DNA of 64,000 nt from the NCBI RefSeq assembly GCF_015645445.1, contig NZ_JADOGI010000025.1:1-64000 (forward strand). Direction: 5' to 3'. Position 1 is the first letter of the stretch; the number at the start of each line of letters is the position of its first letter. This document shows positions 42,214 to 49,907 of the stretch, in pieces. The DNA comes from Nonomuraea cypriaca (GTDB lineage Bacteria; Actinomycetota; Actinomycetes; Streptosporangiales; Streptosporangiaceae). The translations under genes and the position numbers were made by a program. A model generated the notes under the pieces. The model saw only the letters and a list, made by a program, of their open reading frames with translations, was not told where the DNA came from and made no database searches.

Positions 42214-42643
42214 GTTCCTCACTTATTACGAAAGCAGCACCGCCCACGGAGAGGTCGCTCGTCACATCAAAAGCGCCTTCGCCAACACCAGCAAGGTGAT
42301 CCCAGGAAACTACCTGGAGTACATCGTAAACGGCGATGAGGGCAAGGGCGCTCCGCTGCACAGAATCTGGGACGAGAACCAGGACGGCACACCCAACCCG
42401 CTCTACAGCGCCAACGTTAGTGCGAAGGATAGGGCATGCGCGCTGCTCCATCGGCCTACCGGTTACCAGTGCGACGAGTACCCCTTCGCCTCAAGCTACG
42501 AAGGAGCCGGAAGAAACGCCTCCGGGACACTCACGGCCAATGTCAGCTACAAGTACGTGCCTCAGCCGCACAACGGCAGTGCGGGCACCTCATTGAGATG
42601 GTTCTGGCAGAAATACAGGCTACTCGAAAAAGACCCCTTCTGA
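42214..42643 (+). pseudogene. NucA/NucB-type nuclease, 3' part (catalytic)
   Basis: The frame continues the 37,570 reading frame after removal of the ISL3 unit (RGN-RFLTYYESSTAHGEVARHI). It ends at TGA 42,641-42,643. It contains the NucA/NucB core GYQCDEYPFASSYEGAG with the catalytic Asp-Glu pair, preceded by ACALLHRP. NucA/NucB enzymes are secreted or effector DNases. A start at GTG 42,296 could give a 115-residue product, but it would lack a secretion signal, so this is best called the inactive second half. Confidence 0.82.
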
Positions 42644-42747
42644 ATTCTCATCTCCGCAGGTACGGGCTCTCGGTCATAGGCTGACACCGCAATACTAAGA
42701 GAGGCGTCGCCAGCTTCATCGATTCCGTGGAGCCGGCGACGCGAGCC

Positions 42748-43095
42748 TCAACTCAGCGGTGGACCCATGAAGTGGGCGACCTCAGCATCACTCATGACCG
42801 GGAGCGGCCTGGCAATGGTGAAGCCGACATGAGGCCCGGCCGGCCGTTGGTGATCCTCCGGAAAGGTAGCGCCGGCAATGCGTTCCAGCATGGTGATGCA
42901 GGCGTGCCGGGAAATGCCGCCCGCACTGAAGTCCAGGTCATGCAGGTAGGCGTCCACTGCCCCGGTATTCCAGCCGCACCGGGCGGCCGGGTCGGCCTTG
43001 TCGAAGTCCGCAGGGTCGAACCCGGCCTCCAGCCTCCCGTTGGCGGCGTAGGCGAAGTAGGCAAATAAAGCCCCCGCCGCGCGCCATGACCCCAC
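42748..43095 (-). CDS. Unrecognised protein at end of gentisate operon
   Basis: The protein has 115 residues from GTG 43,095, two bases past the gentisate dioxygenase stop; the reading frame itself is open to 43,320 but overlaps that gene. It begins VGSWRAAGALFAYFAYAANG and contains ARCGWNTGAVDAYLHDLDFSAGGISRHACITMLERIAG. Composition and downstream position support a real gene. I recognise no family: it is neither a maleylpyruvate isomerase nor a fumarylpyruvate hydrolase. The start is weak and it might be the C-terminal part of a larger lost gene. Confidence 0.5.
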   Translation of the reverse strand: MGSWRAAGALFAYFAYAANGRLEAGFDPADFDKADPAARCGWNTGAVDAYLHDLDFSAGGISRHACITMLERIAGATFPEDHQRPAGPHVGFTIARPLPVMSDAEVAHFMGPPLS

Positions 43096-43096
43096 T

Positions 43097-44185
43097 TCAC
43101 GAGTCAGTCTCCGGGATGAACGTACGAGCGAAGCCGAGCCGGTCGATGATCGGCCCATCGTTGAAACGGAACAGGTCGAGCTGCTTCTCCGCCTGGAGCC
43201 GCCAGGACACCCAGGAGGGCACGACGAACAGGTCGCCGGTGGCGACCGCGCGCTCCTCACCGCCGAGGACGACGGAGCCGTTGCCCTCGAAGACCTGCCA
43301 GACGGACGAGCCGACCTCATGGCGGGTCCGCGTCTGGATGCCGGCGCGCAGCCGGTGGAACTCGGCGCGGATCGTCGGCATGACGTCGCCGCCGGTGGTC
43401 GGGTTCACGTACCGAATGGCGGCGTGGCCCTGCTCCACCGTGGCCGGGTGGCCCTCGTCCTCCAGGGCGAGCTGCTCGGTGAAGGCGGCGTCAGTGTGCT
43501 CCCAGCGGTAGGCCGCGAGCGGGGAACTGGTCCGGTTGTCCAGCTCGGACATCGGGCGCAGGCCGGGGTGCGCCCACAGCCGCTCGCTGCGCGAGACCGC
43601 GGGGGACGATTCGTCGGTGACGCGCTCGGAGCCGAACTCGAAGAAGCCCACGTCGGCGTAGCGCGAGAACGGGATGTCGAGACCGTCGATCCAGGCCATC
43701 GGCTGGTCGGTGTCGTTGTGGTGGCCGTGGAAGTGCCAGCCGGGGGTCAGCAGCAGGTCGCCGCGGCGCATCGCGACCGGGTCACCGTCCACGACGGTCC
43801 AGACGCCTTCGCCCTCGACCACGAACCGGAACGCGTTCTGGCTGTGGCGGTGCTCCGGCGCGGTCTCCTGCGGCCCCAGGTACTGGATGGCACACCACAG
43901 CGTGGGCGAGATGTACGCGGTGCCGGGCAGGCCGGGGTTGACCAGGGCGATGGCCCGGCGTTCGCCGCCGCGCCCGACCGGGACCAGGTCGCCGGCCCGC
44001 TCGGCCAGCTTGTGCAGCGTGGCCCAGCGCCACACGTGCGCCTTCGCCGACGGGGCCGGCACCAGCGGCATGAGGTCGCCCAGCTGGGTCCACAGCGGGG
44101 TCAGGTCGTTGGCCTCGAAGTCCGCGTAGAGCTGCTTCAGCGCCTCTTCCGTATCGGCGTCAGGAGGCAGATCTGTCTGGCTCAT
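43097..44185 (-). CDS. Gentisate 1,2-dioxygenase
   Basis: The protein has 362 residues from ATG 44,185 with GGAAGGA upstream. It is a bicupin enzyme that opens gentisate (2,5-dihydroxybenzoate) to maleylpyruvate with Fe(II). The N-terminal cupin shows the metal-ligand pattern APEHRHSQNAFRFVVEGEG and GDLLLTPGWHFHGHHN; the second cupin is degenerate (TRHEVGSSVWQVFEGNGSVV, GDLFVVPSWVSWRL). The N-terminal PLWTQLGDLMP and LVNPGLPGTAYISPTLWCAIQYLGP are family marks. It follows the hydroxylase gene by 16 bases in one operon. The length is usual. Confidence 0.93.
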   Translation of the reverse strand: MSQTDLPPDADTEEALKQLYADFEANDLTPLWTQLGDLMPLVPAPSAKAHVWRWATLHKLAERAGDLVPVGRGGERRAIALVNPGLPGTAYISPTLWCAIQYLGPQETAPEHRHSQNAFRFVVEGEGVWTVVDGDPVAMRRGDLLLTPGWHFHGHHNDTDQPMAWIDGLDIPFSRYADVGFFEFGSERVTDESSPAVSRSERLWAHPGLRPMSELDNRTSSPLAAYRWEHTDAAFTEQLALEDEGHPATVEQGHAAIRYVNPTTGGDVMPTIRAEFHRLRAGIQTRTRHEVGSSVWQVFEGNGSVVLGGEERAVATGDLFVVPSWVSWRLQAEKQLDLFRFNDGPIIDRLGFARTFIPETDS

Positions 44186-44201
44186 GTCATTCCTTCCAGT
44201 T

Positions 44202-45374
44202 TCAGCGGGCGCCGTACAGCCAGTCGCTGTAGCGGAAATCCTTGGTGTCCCGCCGCTGCATCAGCTCATTGCGCAGGAGCCGGCCCAGCCCCTCGGTGTG
44301 CCAGATGTCACCCCAGACGCGGGCCGAGTTCTGCACCAAGGTGGTCTGCGGCTCGCGTTCGGCGACGACCTGGTCGAAGATCGGCTGCCACTGGCCGGTG
44401 GTCGGCATGCCGTCGTGGCGGTCGAGAGCACGACCGAGCGTCGCCGCGTCCTCGATGGCCTGGCAGGCGCCCTGCGCCAGGTACTGGAGCATCGGGTGGG
44501 CGGCGTCACCGACGAGCAGCGTCGAACCGCGCCGCCACTGCTGCGTGGGGGCCCGGTCGTACATCGGCCAGCGCCGGTCCCGCCACAGGTGGGCGAGGCC
44601 GTGCTTGACCTCGTCGCAGCACTCGCTGAAGGCGTTGTCGAGCTCCTCCACGCCGCCCCAGTCCGCGTGCCCTTCGGCGAAGCGCGGCGAGCGGAACACG
44701 GCGACCTGGTTGAGCATCTCGCCGTTGCGCAGGGAGTAGCGCACGAAGTGGCAGCCGGGTCCGACCCAGGCCACCACGTCCTCGAAGGCGTCCTCGCCCC
44801 GGGGCAGGGTGCCGCGGTAGGCGACGTAGCCGGAGGCGATGGGCTGGTCGCCGACGATCGAGTCGCGCAGCCGGGAGGTCAGGCCGTCGGCCGCGATGCA
44901 CGCGTCGGCCTCCCAGGTGCCGCCGTTGGTCACCGTGATGGTCGCGCCCGCGGGCTCCCGCTCGGTGACCGAGTCGACCTCGGACGCGGTGATCAGCTCC
45001 ACTCCTGCCTCGCGGGCCGCGTCGAGCAGAATCGTGTGCAGGTCACTGCGGTGGATGACCACGTACGGCGCGCCGTAGCGGGCCCGGAACTCCTCGCCCA
45101 GGTCCTGCCGGGTCAGTTCCGCGCCGTCGAGCGCGTCCTTCAGGACGATGCTGCGCGGCTCGTAGCCCAGCTGGAGGGTCTTGTCGAGCAGGCCCCATTC
45201 GGCCAGAATCCTGGTCGCGTTGGGGGCCAACTGCAGCCCGGCGCCGACCTCGCCGAATTCGTCGGCGCGCTCCAGCAGGGCGACCTCGACACCTCGTAAC
45301 CGCAGCGCGAGCGCTGCCGTGAGGCCACCGATTCCCCCTCCGACGACGACAACCGGCCGGCTATTTTTCTTCAC
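44202..45374 (-). CDS. FAD monooxygenase, 3-hydroxybenzoate 6-hydroxylase-like
   Basis: The protein has 390 residues from GTG 45,374 with GAGAGG upstream. A group A flavin hydroxylase is indicated by the dinucleotide motif VVVVGGGIGGLTAALALRLRG (residues 8-28), by IAADGLTSRLRDSI and by the second FAD motif LVGDAAHPMLQYLAQGACQAIEDAATL. The close match of the latter to 3-hydroxybenzoate 6-hydroxylases and the next gene, gentisate dioxygenase, support formation of gentisate from 3-hydroxybenzoate. Salicylate 5- or 1-hydroxylation is an alternative. It is divergent from an IclR gene with an operator between. Confidence 0.87.
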   Translation of the reverse strand: MKKNSRPVVVVGGGIGGLTAALALRLRGVEVALLERADEFGEVGAGLQLAPNATRILAEWGLLDKTLQLGYEPRSIVLKDALDGAELTRQDLGEEFRARYGAPYVVIHRSDLHTILLDAAREAGVELITASEVDSVTEREPAGATITVTNGGTWEADACIAADGLTSRLRDSIVGDQPIASGYVAYRGTLPRGEDAFEDVVAWVGPGCHFVRYSLRNGEMLNQVAVFRSPRFAEGHADWGGVEELDNAFSECCDEVKHGLAHLWRDRRWPMYDRAPTQQWRRGSTLLVGDAAHPMLQYLAQGACQAIEDAATLGRALDRHDGMPTTGQWQPIFDQVVAEREPQTTLVQNSARVWGDIWHTEGLGRLLRNELMQRRDTKDFRYSDWLYGAR

Positions 45375-45517
45375 AACAGAACCTCTCGTGTCACGTCCAT
45401 TGCGCCGGGAGCGGTCCCCAATCCAGGCACCCTGATGCGGAGACTCTGTGAGGACTACGTCAGACTCACAGATTCAGTGTGTCTTGCCCGGGCAGTTGTC
45501 GGGGCCCAAGCGCGATA

Positions 45518-45538
45518 TTCTTCTGCAGTGCAGAAGAA
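45518..45538. promoter_or_regulatory. IclR operator upstream of IclR-1 / hydroxylase
   Basis: A perfect 21-bp palindrome with core TTCTGCAGTGCAGAA (45,521-45,535) overlaps the predicted IclR-1 start GTG 45,528. It lies 144 bp upstream of the divergent hydroxylase start. TATTCT sits just before, so bound protein would cover the transcription start. Confidence 0.75.
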
Positions 45539-46331
45539 GTACATTCAGCCGCCGCCGTACCCGATCGCCTCGGTGGACAACGCCCTGCGGATCCTGCAGA
45601 TACTCCGGGATCAGGGCAGCGTCCGGCTGACGGATATCGCGACCGATCTGGGCGTCGCCGTCTCGACCGCCCATCGCCTGATGGCGATGCTGGTGTACCG
45701 GGGGTTCGCCGTCCAGGAGGACTCCAAGCGCTACGCCCCCAGCCCGGTGCTGGGCGTGGGAGCGGTGAGCTCCAGCTGGCACCGGGAAGTGCGCCAGGTG
45801 TTGCAGCCGGCGCTGGAGGCACTGTGCGCGCTGTTCGATGAGACGGCGAACCTGATGGTCAGGATCGGCGCGCACGTGCGGTTCCTGTACTCGGTTGAGG
45901 CGACGGCCATCCTGCGTGTGGGAGATCGGGCGGGCTCTGTGCTGCCCGCCCGATCCACCTCTGGCGGCAAGGCGCTGCTGAGCTACCAGAGCCACGACTA
46001 TCTGGGGCGGCTCTACCTAGAGAACGTGGGCCTGGCGGCCGAGCACCGCCTGTCCCCCGCCGAGTTCCAGGAACTGCTCCACGAACTGGCCACGGTCCGG
46101 GCGCAGGGGTTCGCCGTCAACCGGGAGGAGTCCGAGAGCGGGGTCGGCGCGATCGGCCTGGTGGTCCTGGAGCCGGCGGGCCGTCCGATCGCCGCGTTCT
46201 CGCTGTCCAGCCCGATCTCGCGATTCGACCGGCTGTGCAGCCCGGACGCGCTGGCCCACCTGTTCCAGGCCCAGCAGGAGATGACTGAGGCGCTGCGGGA
46301 AGCCGGGCTGGACAAGCCCGATTCCCGCTGA
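45528..46331 (+). CDS. IclR-family transcriptional regulator 1
   Basis: The protein has 267 residues from GTG 45,528; an upstream ATG 45,435 adds 31 poorly composed residues that run through the operator, so the internal start is preferred (TATTCT spaced for a leaderless message). The N-terminal winged helix is YPIASVDNALRILQILRDQGSVRLTDIATDLGVAVSTAHRLMAMLVYRGF. The C-terminal IclR effector domain is VLPARSTSGGKALLSY, FAVNREESESGVGAIGLVVLEPAGRPIAAFSLSSP. It should respond to an aromatic acid and control the gentisate operon. Confidence 0.9.
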   Translation: MQKKYIQPPPYPIASVDNALRILQILRDQGSVRLTDIATDLGVAVSTAHRLMAMLVYRGFAVQEDSKRYAPSPVLGVGAVSSSWHREVRQVLQPALEALCALFDETANLMVRIGAHVRFLYSVEATAILRVGDRAGSVLPARSTSGGKALLSYQSHDYLGRLYLENVGLAAEHRLSPAEFQELLHELATVRAQGFAVNREESESGVGAIGLVVLEPAGRPIAAFSLSSPISRFDRLCSPDALAHLFQAQQEMTEALREAGLDKPDSR

Positions 46332-46349
46332 AGCGCCCCGGCATCGCTG

Positions 46350-47960
46350 CTAGGCGAGCCCTTCCAGCTCGGCACGCGCGTCCATCGGCGTCCACCACGG
46401 GTCGATCCCGAGGTCCGACGCGATGACGCCCGCCCCGATGTAGCCGGCCCCACCGGTGATCGCGCCGTTGGGGTGGCACGGCGAACCGGCCATGTAAAGG
46501 CCGTCGATGCTGGTCCGGTAGCCGAAGTGGTTGTACATGACCTGGTCCGAGGTGAGCGCACCCATGAAGATGTCGCCGTAGCGCATGTTGGTGAGCTCCT
46601 GGGTGTACTCCTTCGCCGTGTAGGTGTAGGAGCCCAGCACGTTGTCCGGGGTCATGTTCGGCGCGTACTCCCGCCACTTGCTCAGGATGGCGTCGGCCAG
46701 GCCGTCGCGCACGCCGTCGATCGCGTCCGGGTTGCCCTCGATGTCGTACGGCACCACCTGCCAGGCGTACGCGGTGTGCTTGCCGGGCGGAGCCTGCCGC
46801 GGGTCGAGCACGCTGAGGGCCCCGGCGCCGAACTGGGCCTTGGTCGGGACCAGCTTCTGCTCCACCTGGTCGTGTGCCTCAAGCAGGCTGGCGATGGTCT
46901 CGGAGCCGACGTTGTACTTGAGCGCGCTGTCCACGTTGGGGTCGAACGCGCCGGACCGGTACTTGGGGGCCTCGTCGAGCGCCAGGTGCAGGCCGAACAG
47001 CGTCCACGGGGTGAACTTGTGCTGCGCGACCTTCTGCTGGACCGCGGCGGGCAGCTGCTCGCGCCCGACCATCTTCTCGAAGGTCTGGTACACGTCGATG
47101 GTGCTGGCCACGAACTGGCGCGCCTTCAGTACGGTGCCGTCGGGCAGCTCCACGCCGGTGGCGCGGTTGCCCTCCACGATGACGCGCTCGACCTGCGTCT
47201 GGTTGCGGAACTCGCCGCCGTTCGCGATGAAGGTCTCCATCAGCGACCGGGCCAGGTTCCAGCTGCCGCCCTCGGCCAGCTCGTAGCCGGTCGCCAGGTC
47301 GAAGGCGCGGATCAGCGAGCCGACCGGGCTGCCGGTGTTCAGCGCCTCGTGTAGCACGGTGCCGAAGAGGGAGAGCTTGAACAGGAAGAGCACCTTGACG
47401 TACTCGTTCTCGAACAGCTCGTTGACCGCGTCCAGCGGCTGCTTCTTGGTCAGCTCCAGGAACTCCGAGCCGAGCACCGACTTGCCCAGCATCTCGGCCC
47501 GCTCGGTCTCACTCAGCGGCGGCGCGAACCGCTCCTTGAGGAAGATGTTCTTCGTCATCTCCTCGGCCTTGATGTTCCACTCGCGGAAGGTCTTGGCGTC
47601 GTTGGCGGAGAAACGACCGATGTTGGCCGCGGTCTCATCGAGGTCGCGGGAGAAGACCAGCGCCGAGCCGTCGGAGTGCGGCTGCGCGAACTCGTAGCGC
47701 GGCACGATGTAGCGCATCTTGGCGGACAGCCCCAGGTCCTTGAACCAAGGTGTGGTGCTGATGCTGAAATGGTTGATCGAGTGCAGGTTGTGGTAAAAGC
47801 CGGGCAGCGTGCGCTCCTCGGTGGAAAGCCCGCCACCGTAGGTGAGCCGCCGCTCCAGCAGGAGAATCTTCAAACCGGCCTTGGCCAGATAGCTGCCCAG
47901 GATCAGGCCGTGCTGGCCCGCCCCGATGATGATCCCGTCGTACGAGTTCGCCGACGTCAT
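46350..47960 (-). CDS. FAD/NAD(P)-dependent oxidoreductase, phytoene desaturase-like
   Basis: The protein has 536 residues from ATG 47,960, with GAGGAG upstream. The N-terminal FAD motif is YDGIIIGAGQHGLILGSYLAKAGLKILLLERR with GGGLSTEE, and the C-terminal substrate/FAD motif is GLYMAGSPCHPNGAITGGAGYIGAGVIASDLG. The layout matches the carotenoid desaturase-type (PYROXD2-like) dehydrogenases that desaturate or dehydrogenate hydrophobic or cyclic compounds. It is the last gene of the dehydrogenase-SBP-decarboxylase-SDR operon. The substrate is unknown. Confidence 0.85.
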   Translation of the reverse strand: MTSANSYDGIIIGAGQHGLILGSYLAKAGLKILLLERRLTYGGGLSTEERTLPGFYHNLHSINHFSISTTPWFKDLGLSAKMRYIVPRYEFAQPHSDGSALVFSRDLDETAANIGRFSANDAKTFREWNIKAEEMTKNIFLKERFAPPLSETERAEMLGKSVLGSEFLELTKKQPLDAVNELFENEYVKVLFLFKLSLFGTVLHEALNTGSPVGSLIRAFDLATGYELAEGGSWNLARSLMETFIANGGEFRNQTQVERVIVEGNRATGVELPDGTVLKARQFVASTIDVYQTFEKMVGREQLPAAVQQKVAQHKFTPWTLFGLHLALDEAPKYRSGAFDPNVDSALKYNVGSETIASLLEAHDQVEQKLVPTKAQFGAGALSVLDPRQAPPGKHTAYAWQVVPYDIEGNPDAIDGVRDGLADAILSKWREYAPNMTPDNVLGSYTYTAKEYTQELTNMRYGDIFMGALTSDQVMYNHFGYRTSIDGLYMAGSPCHPNGAITGGAGYIGAGVIASDLGIDPWWTPMDARAELEGLA

Positions 47961-48018
47961 GGTGAAGCTCCTCGTTCAGAATGTCGGTTCATACTTGCTG
48001 GTGCTGATCAAAACGCGG

Positions 48019-48786
48019 TCAGTTGAACGACATCCCGCCGTCCACCACGATCGTCTGGCCGGTGACGAAGCCGCTGTCCGGGCCGGCCAGGAACGCCATC
48101 GCGCCCAGCAGGTCGTCGGCGGTCTGCCGTCGCTTGATCGCCTGCCCGGCGATGATGTTCGCCACGTCGGCGGCTGTGACCGTCGCCCGCGGCACCTCGG
48201 TCTCGGTCGAGCCGGGCGCGATCGCGTTCACCGTCACCCCGCTGCCGCCCAGCTCGCGCGCGAGCGAGCGAGTCATGCCGACGATGGCCGACTTGGAGGC
48301 CACATAGTGCAGATATCCGGGCCGGCCCAGGAGCACGGCGCCGGAGGACAGGTTGATGATCCTGCCGTGTTCGGCGGCGCGCAGGTCCGGCGAGAACACG
48401 CGGCAGCCCACGAAGACGCCGCGCACGTTCACCGCCATCACGCGGTCCCATTCCGAGACCTCGATCTCCTCGAAGGGCTTCATCGCGAGCGTGGAGAAGA
48501 TCGCGGCGTTGTTGACGAGGACGTCGACCCGCCCGAACCGCGCCAGGATCCGCTCCCTGGCCGCAGCCATGGGCTGCTCGTCGGAGACGTCGGCCTCGAC
48601 TGCCAGGGCGTGCTCGCCCAGCGAGCCGGCGACCCGCTCGGCGGCTTCCGCGGTCAGGTCGACCACCGCCACCTGGTATCCCTGCTTGACCAGATCCCGC
48701 GCCACCGCGGCGCCGATGCCCTGGCCGGCACCCGTGACGACCGCCACCCGGTTCGCCGCGGCCTGGCCGTTCTCGGCGTTACTCAT
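48019..48786 (-). CDS. Short-chain dehydrogenase/reductase (FabG-like)
   Basis: The protein has 255 residues from ATG 48,786 behind AGGAGG. NAD(P) motif VVTGAGQGIGAAVARDLVKQG, NNAA element (VLVNNAAIF) and the catalytic IINLSSGAVLLGRPGYLHYVASKSAIVG with Tyr-x-x-x-Lys are all present, as is the family C-terminus ITGQTI/VDGGMSFN-like end. It presumably oxidises a hydroxyl group of a pathway intermediate. It is 58 bases ahead of the FAD enzyme on the same strand. Confidence 0.92.
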   Translation of the reverse strand: MSNAENGQAAANRVAVVTGAGQGIGAAVARDLVKQGYQVAVVDLTAEAAERVAGSLGEHALAVEADVSDEQPMAAARERILARFGRVDVLVNNAAIFSTLAMKPFEEIEVSEWDRVMAVNVRGVFVGCRVFSPDLRAAEHGRIINLSSGAVLLGRPGYLHYVASKSAIVGMTRSLARELGGSGVTVNAIAPGSTETEVPRATVTAADVANIIAGQAIKRRQTADDLLGAMAFLAGPDSGFVTGQTIVVDGGMSFN

Positions 48787-48855
48787 CGTTCCTCCTGCCT
48801 AGTTCCGTGCCGATGGCGGCCGGTCGTAGGGACGACCTGCCGCCCCGGCGGGTGC

Positions 48856-49845
48856 TCATACCGTGTAGCCCGTGTCCGCAGCACCGGCGAACAGCTCGTC
48901 CGGGGTGCGCAGGCGCTTGGCCAGGCCCTGCGCGTGGGAGTAGCGCAGGAACACCTCCAGGACGTGGCGGTTCGGTTCGACCCCGTAGGACCAGTAGTCC
49001 GCCCCGAGCGCGGAGACGGTCTCGGTAACGTGGTCATCGAGCCAGGGCAGCATGACTTTGAGCGCGCTGCGGTACAGCAGGTCCTCCTTGGCGATGCGCA
49101 AGGAAGCCGCGAACGCCTTGGTCAGCGACCGGGCGACCCACGGGTGCCGGTCCAGCAGCGCGCGCTTGATCACGACTGTGTGCATGATCGGGAAGATGCC
49201 GGTCTTGGCGTAGTACGCCTTCTCGGCGGCCTTCGGGTCGGCGAAGAGCCGCCGGACATCGGGTGCCCGGCCGAAGCACGACGGCACGCTGGCGGTCATC
49301 AGGGCGTCCAGTTCCCCGTCGGCCAGCATCTGGGAGAGCGTCTGGTCAGGCCCGATCGGCTGGATGTCCAGCTCGGCCGGCAGATCGAGGGTGATCTTCT
49401 CCTCGCGGCCCGGCGTTTCGACGCCGCCGGTGAAGTACTGCGGGGAGAACAGGTCCACCCCGTATTCGTCCGCCAACATGCCCCGCTGCCAGACACCGGC
49501 GGTGATCTGGTATTCCGGCACGCCGATCCGATTGCCGGCCAGGTCGGCCGGCTGCTCGATCCCGCTGCGGGAGTTGACGAAGATGGACTGATGGCGGAAG
49601 TAGCGCGACGGGAAGACCGGGATCGCCAGGAACGGCGGATCTTCCTGGTCGAGTGTGAGGACGTAGGAGGACAGGCTCATCTCGGCGATGTCGAACTCCT
49701 GGTACCTCAGCTGCCGGAAAAACGTCTCTTCCACGGGAAGCGCGAGGAAGTTCAGGTCGATGCCCTCCGGCTTGACCCGGCCGTCCTGGATCGCGCGTGT
49801 CCGGTCGTAGTCGAGGCAGGCGAAGGTGAGGTTGAGTTTCGTCAT
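48856..49845 (-). CDS. 4,5-dihydroxyphthalate decarboxylase-like protein (PBP fold)
   Basis: The protein has 329 residues from ATG 49,845, with GAAAGAGA upstream; an in-frame extension to 49,986 overlaps the next gene. It begins LNLTFACLDYDRTRAIQDGRVKPEGIDLNFLALPVEETFFRQLRYQEFDIAEMSLSSYVLTL, the start of the Pht5/4,5-dihydroxyphthalate decarboxylase family, which has a periplasmic-binding-protein (NMT1-like) fold. No signal peptide is present. It may be a decarboxylase of an aromatic dicarboxylate or an intracellular ligand-binding protein. Its position among aromatic-pathway genes favours the former. Confidence 0.8.
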   Translation of the reverse strand: MTKLNLTFACLDYDRTRAIQDGRVKPEGIDLNFLALPVEETFFRQLRYQEFDIAEMSLSSYVLTLDQEDPPFLAIPVFPSRYFRHQSIFVNSRSGIEQPADLAGNRIGVPEYQITAGVWQRGMLADEYGVDLFSPQYFTGGVETPGREEKITLDLPAELDIQPIGPDQTLSQMLADGELDALMTASVPSCFGRAPDVRRLFADPKAAEKAYYAKTGIFPIMHTVVIKRALLDRHPWVARSLTKAFAASLRIAKEDLLYRSALKVMLPWLDDHVTETVSALGADYWSYGVEPNRHVLEVFLRYSHAQGLAKRLRTPDELFAGAADTGYTV

Positions 49846-49907
49846 GATCTCTTTCGATGGTGAGAATCGGAGCCGCCGTGATGAGCCGCCCCCCGACGAT
49901 TCGGCTG

